Below, one piece after another: positions 58,531 to 64,000 of a stretch of DNA of 64,000 nucleotides (position 1 is its first letter; each line of letters opens with the position of its first letter). Under the pieces are notes generated by a model that worked only from the letters and a program-made list of their open reading frames with translations, was not told the DNA's origin and did not search any database. A program made the translations under genes and the position numbers. The DNA lies in NCBI GenBank assembly GCA_005772855.1, contig SXIK01000173.1:1-64000 (forward strand). Reading direction: 5' to 3'. This DNA comes from Planctomycetia bacterium. GTDB taxonomy: Bacteria > Planctomycetota > UBA8108 > SXIK01.

Positions 58531-58586
58531 ACCGAGACCGGCTGTGACTCCAATCGGACCATTGACCCGACGCAAGAGGTCCCGGC

Positions 58587-60041
58587 TCAAATTCGAAAAA
58601 AGCTTCGGATCCTTCCAAGAAGGCTCTGGGCAGCGCTCTTCACCTCGACGCCCTGTGAGGCTTCAAGGGCCGACTCCGCTTGCGCCCGACCGAGCCCTTG
58701 CTTTCGCAGAGTGATGATTTCCGCTATTTTCTCGGCAAACTCCGGGCGGGCGCTGAGGATCGGGAGAAGCGCCCCCTTCGAGACCGCCACCAGAATGACT
58801 GCGTCCTCGGCCGTCACGCTCGCCGTCCGGGGATCCCCCGTGAGGAGGCTCATCTCTCCGAACACATCTCCGGCTGACAGGCTGGCGACGACCTTGTCAC
58901 TACCGTCCTCGGCATGGATCGAGACACGAACGGAGCCCGCAACGATCGTGAACATTGTGTCGCCAGGGTCACCCTGACGGATCACCAGCTCGCCTCGGCC
59001 ATACTCCAGCACCCTGGACGCCTGCGCGAGAGAGGAAACATGCTCCTTACCCAGCGTGGCGAAGATGGGCACGGTCCAGAGGATTTTCTCCAGGTCGACC
59101 GATTTGTGCTTCTCCAGAGGGGCCGTGCAGGGAACATGGTACTCGTACACGGTTTGAATCGGGAAGGGTATGCTGATGTTCTCGCGGCGAAACGCGTACC
59201 AGATGCGATGCATGACGTCATCTTCGATCATCGGTCGCCGCTCGTAATCCTCGATGTAGCACTTGACCTCATAGTTGATCGAAAAATCCGCGTACGCCCT
59301 CAAATGGACGACGGGCTCCGGCTTCTTCAGCACCTTCGAGACGTTGCCAACGACCTCCAGAATGACACGCTTGACCTTGTCAGGGGCATCATCGTAACTG
59401 GTCCCGATGCTCAGGCGGATCGCGTGGACAAGGCTCGGCTGTCGAAAGTTGACAATGATCTCCTTCGCAACGACGCTGTTCGGAAAGATCTGGTAGTCGC
59501 TGTCTCTTGTCCGGATCTTCGTGGCTCGCCACGTCACCTGCTCCACCTCACCCTCGGCTCTGTCACCAATCTTGATCCAGTCCCCGTGCGCGAAGGGCTG
59601 ATCAAGAAGCAAGGCAACACCCGCAAAAAAGTTGCTCAGTGTCTCCTGGAGAGCGAAGCCAAGGGCGATACCTCCGATACCCAGAGCGCCAAAAAGCGGC
59701 GTGACGCTCTCACCCCAGACGAAGTGAAGAATCATCGCCACGCAAAAGGCAAGAACACCGTAGCGGATGAGCCCGCGCAGGAGCTCCGGAATCGCTCTTC
59801 GTGAGCGCTTCGCGGCATACTCGGGAGAAAGCAAGTACCCAACGAAGGCCATGAGGAATAAACCAGCGGCGAGGAGGAGGCCCGTCCAACCGAGGTTCTT
59901 CGGAATTTTCTCGTTGGCCACTTCCGGCATGGAAGGCCACAGAGACTTTGCAAAGTCTGGCCACATGGGCGCGAAATAAAGAATCGCGACGGATGGGACA
60001 AGACAGAAGAGAACGGTCTTGAAGATCAGGCGAGGTTTCAT
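58587..60041 (-). CDS. MscS-type mechanosensitive channel with C-terminal cyclic nucleotide-binding domain
   Basis: LGALGIGGIALGFALQETLSNFFAGVALLLDQPFAHGDWIKIGD; CNB: GELVIRQGDPGDTMFTIVAGSVRVSI...AGDVFGEMSLLTGDPRTASVTA. Confidence 0.95.
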   Translation of the reverse strand: MKPRLIFKTVLFCLVPSVAILYFAPMWPDFAKSLWPSMPEVANEKIPKNLGWTGLLLAAGLFLMAFVGYLLSPEYAAKRSRRAIPELLRGLIRYGVLAFCVAMILHFVWGESVTPLFGALGIGGIALGFALQETLSNFFAGVALLLDQPFAHGDWIKIGDRAEGEVEQVTWRATKIRTRDSDYQIFPNSVVAKEIIVNFRQPSLVHAIRLSIGTSYDDAPDKVKRVILEVVGNVSKVLKKPEPVVHLRAYADFSINYEVKCYIEDYERRPMIEDDVMHRIWYAFRRENISIPFPIQTVYEYHVPCTAPLEKHKSVDLEKILWTVPIFATLGKEHVSSLAQASRVLEYGRGELVIRQGDPGDTMFTIVAGSVRVSIHAEDGSDKVVASLSAGDVFGEMSLLTGDPRTASVTAEDAVILVAVSKGALLPILSARPEFAEKIAEIITLRKQGLGRAQAESALEASQGVEVKSAAQSLLGRIRSFFRI

Positions 60042-60135
60042 ACGCGATGTTTCTTACCCACTCCGTGTTTCCTGGCGACCAGGGCCGTCTTCCGCAAACA
60101 GGTGCTCCGAGAACCCATTGCGAAGCCGGCAGTGA

Positions 60136-61416
60136 CTATTTTTTCCTTCGGATTTCCGACCGACCGCCCAGGTACGGACGCAGCACTTCCGGGATCGTGA
60201 CGCTACCATCTGCCTGCTGGTAGTTCTCGAGAATCGCGATGAGAATCCGGGGGCTGGCGATGGCTGTATTGTTGAGCGTGTGGCAAAAGCGCACCTTGCC
60301 GTTTGAGTCACGATAGCGGAGATTCAGCCGACGGGCCTGATAGTCGTAAAACCGCGATGCGCTGTGAGTCTCGCCGTAGCCCCCACGCGAAGGCATCCAG
60401 GTCTCGATATCGAATTTTTGGATCTGTGGAGCCCCAAGATCGCCACCGCAGACGTTGACGACACGGTACGGGAGCTGCAAGCCCTGAAGAATGGCCTCGG
60501 CGTTCGAGAGGATGAACTGGTGCATTCTCCTCGACTCGGCTTCATCCCCCCTGCAAATGACGACTTGCTCCACCTTGTTGAACTGGTGAATTCGATAGAG
60601 CCCCTTCGTATCCTTGCCCGCGGCGCCGGCCTCGCGCCGGTAGCAGGTAGAGTAACCGGCGTAGAGCTTCGGGAGCTCCGCCTCGTCAAGAATCTCGTCG
60701 GAGTGGAAGGCGGTGACGGGAACCTCGGAGGTGCCGACAAGAAAGAGTTCGTCTTTCTCGCAGGTGTAGGCTTGCTCCTCGCCGCCCGGGAAGTAGGCGG
60801 TGCCAACGAGCGGCTCGCGACGCACGAGAGTTGGAACAATCATCGGCGTGAAGCCCTTCTTCACAACGGCGTCGAGCGTATAGTGCAGCACCGCCAACTC
60901 GAGTAGAGCCCCTTCATTCTTGAGGATGTAAGTGCGAGAACCGGCAAGCTTGGCGGCGCGGGGGAAGTCGACAAGATCCAACGACTCACCAAGTTGGATG
61001 TGATCCTTTGGCTGAAAATCGAATTTCCGCGGCTCCCCGACGCGCAGGATCTCGACGTTGTCCCTGTCCGTCTCACCCTCCGGCACTTCAGGGTCAGGTA
61101 CGTTCGGGATCCGCAGCAGGAGCACCTGGATTTCAGTTTCGATGGCGGAGAGCTCGTTTTCCAGGCTCTTCGCGCGAGCGGAGACCTCTGCCATCGCCTT
61201 GCGCAATTTTTCCCGCTCCTCACCCTGGAGGCGAGCCATGTCCTTGCCGGCGCGGTTCTGCTTCGCCTTCTGTTCGTCGCGCTCGAAGCCCAGCGCACGG
61301 CGTTTCTCGTCAAGCTCGAGGAACCGGTCCACGAGCGTCTCGACAGGGATTCTTTTCTTCCGTGCGCCGGCTTTCACGCCATCAGCATCTTCGCGAATTC
61401 TCTTCGGATCGAGCAT
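60136..61416 (-). CDS. serS: Seryl-tRNA synthetase
   Basis: MLDPKRIREDADGVKAGARKKR, GTSEVPVTAFHSDEILDEAELPKLYAGYSTCYRREAGAAGKDTKGLYRIHQFNKVEQ, CHTLNNTAIASPRILIAILENYQQADGS. Confidence 0.97.
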   Translation of the reverse strand: MLDPKRIREDADGVKAGARKKRIPVETLVDRFLELDEKRRALGFERDEQKAKQNRAGKDMARLQGEEREKLRKAMAEVSARAKSLENELSAIETEIQVLLLRIPNVPDPEVPEGETDRDNVEILRVGEPRKFDFQPKDHIQLGESLDLVDFPRAAKLAGSRTYILKNEGALLELAVLHYTLDAVVKKGFTPMIVPTLVRREPLVGTAYFPGGEEQAYTCEKDELFLVGTSEVPVTAFHSDEILDEAELPKLYAGYSTCYRREAGAAGKDTKGLYRIHQFNKVEQVVICRGDEAESRRMHQFILSNAEAILQGLQLPYRVVNVCGGDLGAPQIQKFDIETWMPSRGGYGETHSASRFYDYQARRLNLRYRDSNGKVRFCHTLNNTAIASPRILIAILENYQQADGSVTIPEVLRPYLGGRSEIRRKK

Positions 61417-61691
61417 CAAGGCCTTTCGTTCACGGCTGGGCCAACTGGAGCCCACCCCTTGATTCCGTCCTGGCGTCGGGCCCACGGAACGTATCCCGGG
61501 ATGGCTTCTTGACTGAAGCCGCGCATTCTAAGGCGATCTTCCAGAGTCGGCAACGCAGGCACGGCCAGGGAGCTGGAATGCGCCCCGCGAATGAAGCCGG
61601 CGTGACACCAGGAGACCCTTGAGCAAATCTTTTTGGAGATGCCCGCGAGGCCACCTACAATCACGCGAAAATCTCGGGTCTCAACACCACC

Positions 61692-62690
61692 GTGGCTTTC
61701 AATATCCAAAGGGCGAACTCTGTGACCATGCAGGATGAACGGACAGCGGCCGATGTGCTCCAGTGCTTCCTCACCGGAGACGCGAGGGCTGCCGACCTGG
61801 ATGCGGTCGCCAGAAGGCTCGGCGTGACGAGCCTCAGCGAGCTCTGCGAAAACCTCGCCGCAGCATTTGGAGGCTTGCTGCGGGTCGACCTCCTTCTCAG
61901 CGACGTGGCGCGCAAACTCAGCCTGTTCCTGAACGGCAAGATAGCGCGAGATGAGATGTCACTCTGGGTGAACTGCGCCCATTCGATAGTGACTTCGGAC
62001 AGGGTGCACCAGTTCTCGCCCCAGTGGGACAACGATACCCGGGCTTCGGCGGGTTCAGGCCTCGGACCGACCTTGCGGCTGCTCTCATTCCTGTTCGACC
62101 CGCAACACACAGCCCCACAATTCAAGATTCGTAGCACGCTCTTTCGCATCCTGAGGCACCTCAATGCGTCTCAAGCTGTCCCCCTTCGCGGCTTTCTGCC
62201 ATCGCTCTTTCGCGACATGGGCATGTTGAGGTTCTTCGTGGTCGCAAACCCACCGCACTTCTCGCTCGAAGCTCCAAACCAGTGGGTCGACGTTGGACTG
62301 GCAGGCACCACCGGCGACGACATTCGCCTCATCCCCCTTTCGATCTTTACTCGGCGCTTTTTCCACGACGAGCTACCGGGGATAGTCTCGGACGCATCGG
62401 CTCGATTGGGCACGGAGCGATGTGCCTGCGACCGCTTCGCCTACCATCCCGAAAACAATCAGGCAATCTCGCTCCTTGAGCGCTATCCAGACTTGAACAG
62501 AATTCCAGTTACTTTTCAGTACTTCATTGATGAAAACGGCCTCGCGGAAATCATCATCCAAGCGCAGGAGATCCGCCGGGAGCATGTTCGGTTCGCAGTG
62601 AAGCTTTTTTGTCTCCAGAACGAGGTAGGGCGGGCCATGCTCGACGACCACCATGTCTCTTGTGCACAAGGAGCTCCATGGGCCCTCTGA
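61692..62690 (+). CDS. Hypothetical protein (332 aa)
   Basis: Long ORF with protein-like composition, overlapping the downstream transglutaminase-like gene by 13 bp; no family recognised. A type VI/FHA-like assignment could not be supported. Confidence 0.7.
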   Translation: MAFNIQRANSVTMQDERTAADVLQCFLTGDARAADLDAVARRLGVTSLSELCENLAAAFGGLLRVDLLLSDVARKLSLFLNGKIARDEMSLWVNCAHSIVTSDRVHQFSPQWDNDTRASAGSGLGPTLRLLSFLFDPQHTAPQFKIRSTLFRILRHLNASQAVPLRGFLPSLFRDMGMLRFFVVANPPHFSLEAPNQWVDVGLAGTTGDDIRLIPLSIFTRRFFHDELPGIVSDASARLGTERCACDRFAYHPENNQAISLLERYPDLNRIPVTFQYFIDENGLAEIIIQAQEIRREHVRFAVKLFCLQNEVGRAMLDDHHVSCAQGAPWAL

Positions 62691-64000
62691 CTCTGTCGGG
62701 GCGGAAGCCTCAGCTCATCCTGACTTTTGTCTCCTTGATCGCCGCTCCGGGTAGTTGGACCCTGGCCGAGGAGGCCGCGAGCAGCGATAGAGACGAATGG
62801 CACAAGCTCTTTCTCGCCGGAGCGCTCGCAGGCCACATGCGAATCGTGGAGCGGCAGCTTGCAGACGGAGGCTTCGTCACGACGATGATGCAGAAGCTGG
62901 TCTTGAAGCGCGACACAACGGTGTTGGAAACTGAGGCAACCTCGTCCGTGGAGGAGGACCGGGAAGGTCGCATCCGAGGTTTTAGTGTTCGCCAGAGACT
63001 TTCAAGTCAGGCATCCGAGGTAGTGGGAAGACTTGTGGGCGCCGACCTCGAGATTACCGAGGACGATGGCGGTCCAGGCCCTGGATCGAAGAAGACACCG
63101 CGTCGCTCAAGGCTACCATCAGATCCGACGGCTGTTGGACCCCACCGCATGGAGAGGATTCTTGACGAGAAGCTCCGTACCGCCGGTGACTCGGTCCAGC
63201 TCAGGGTCTTCATCCCCGAGCTCCGTAAATTTGGGCTTCAAAAAAGTAGCCTGGAAGCGGAAGAAACTGTCGAGCTCGATGGGACCAGGCAAAAGCTGCG
63301 CAGGATTCGCTCCACGCTCGACCTGTTGGCAGAGATTCCAACCCTTCAGTGGATCGATCCCGCAGGCAACCTCCAAAAGTCCACGATGCCGCTCCTCGGC
63401 ACGGAGCTCAAGACCCTTCGCTCGACGATGGCAGAAATCCTCAAGTCCGACTTGACCTCACCCCCTGAGATTTTTCTCGCGACAAGCGTTCCAGTTGAAG
63501 GCCGGGTCGACCCCAGCCGAAACCACATTACTTATAAAATTACCGCGAAGAAGAAGGCGATGCCCTTTGAGGGCAACCGCAAACTCTTCCCCGCGGCAGG
63601 CCAGGAGGAGCTTCGGCCAGGCACCCGTCAGGAGCGGTGGCTCCGCGTGAAGCGAGTGCCTCATGGGAACCCCTTGCAGCTCCCCATTTCGCCAGCACCG
63701 GAGCTAGAAGAATACCTGAGGCCCAACGCATGGATCCAATCGGACGACGAGCTGATCCGAGCCGCAGCCAGAAAAGCGCAGGGCGGCGAAACCGATGCTG
63801 TGCAGGTTTCGATCAAGCTCGAGAGCTGGGTCCATGACACCATCGCGCGAAAGAACCTTGGCACGGCGTTCGCGTCGGCCAGGGAGGTGCTCCACGAAAA
63901 GGAAGGCGACTGCACCGAACACGCAGTGCTTCTGGCTGCGCTTCTGCGTGCCATCGGGGTGCCGTCCAGGGTGGTCGCCGGGCTCGTCTATTACAATGGC
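62678..64000 (+). CDS. Transglutaminase-like protein (3' end outside window)
   Basis: Open frame translated from ATG 62678 to the window end without a stop. Transglutaminase core AREVLHEKEGDCTEHAVLLAALLRAIGVPSRVVAGLVYYNG; N-terminal signal-like segment. Confidence 0.88.
   Translation, partial: MGPLTLSGRKPQLILTFVSLIAAPGSWTLAEEAASSDRDEWHKLFLAGALAGHMRIVERQLADGGFVTTMMQKLVLKRDTTVLETEATSSVEEDREGRIRGFSVRQRLSSQASEVVGRLVGADLEITEDDGGPGPGSKKTPRRSRLPSDPTAVGPHRMERILDEKLRTAGDSVQLRVFIPELRKFGLQKSSLEAEETVELDGTRQKLRRIRSTLDLLAEIPTLQWIDPAGNLQKSTMPLLGTELKTLRSTMAEILKSDLTSPPEIFLATSVPVEGRVDPSRNHITYKITAKKKAMPFEGNRKLFPAAGQEELRPGTRQERWLRVKRVPHGNPLQLPISPAPELEEYLRPNAWIQSDDELIRAAARKAQGGETDAVQVSIKLESWVHDTIARKNLGTAFASAREVLHEKEGDCTEHAVLLAALLRAIGVPSRVVAGLVYYNG

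Noticed and set aside
1-64000. CRISPR arrays, prophage or autonomous IS elements
   Set aside because: No regularly spaced direct repeats, no cas, phage structural, integrase or transposase ORFs recognised in the ORF track.

Overview
GC-rich bacterial chromosomal segment, about 64 kb, densely coding, with no tRNA, rRNA, CRISPR or autonomous transposon recognised. A Planctomycetota-like origin is suggested, as inference only, by a DUF1501-type C-terminal fossil and a dockerin/EF-hand repeat protein. Recognisable housekeeping genes include ftsH (partial), amtB-glnB-glnD, rluA, rsmD, plsC, ispH, trmB, uvrC, mutS, pyruvate/2-oxoacid dehydrogenase E1 alpha/beta, tex, mutY, tsaB and serS. Signalling genes include an ECF sigma/anti-sigma pair, a STAS/HATPase pair, an MscS-cNMP channel and two giant STAND-like regulators. 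The most unusual item is the 934-aa ORF at 34135..36939 (-). It is an FHA-Ser/Thr kinase whose catalytic domain appears to be split by a ~515-aa degenerate STAND-ATPase/winged-helix/helical module, inserted between the catalytic loop (HSDIKPAN) and the DFG motif. The second is a family of at least six dispersed intergenic hairpin elements (about 60 to 400 bp) sharing TATACTCCTYGCGG-like inverted termini and a conserved 'GGTCAAGATGTCCCAATCATGGCCGCG' end. A separate ~285-bp MITE-like element lies upstream of rsmD. All calls come from reading the sequence and ORF translations; no searches were run.
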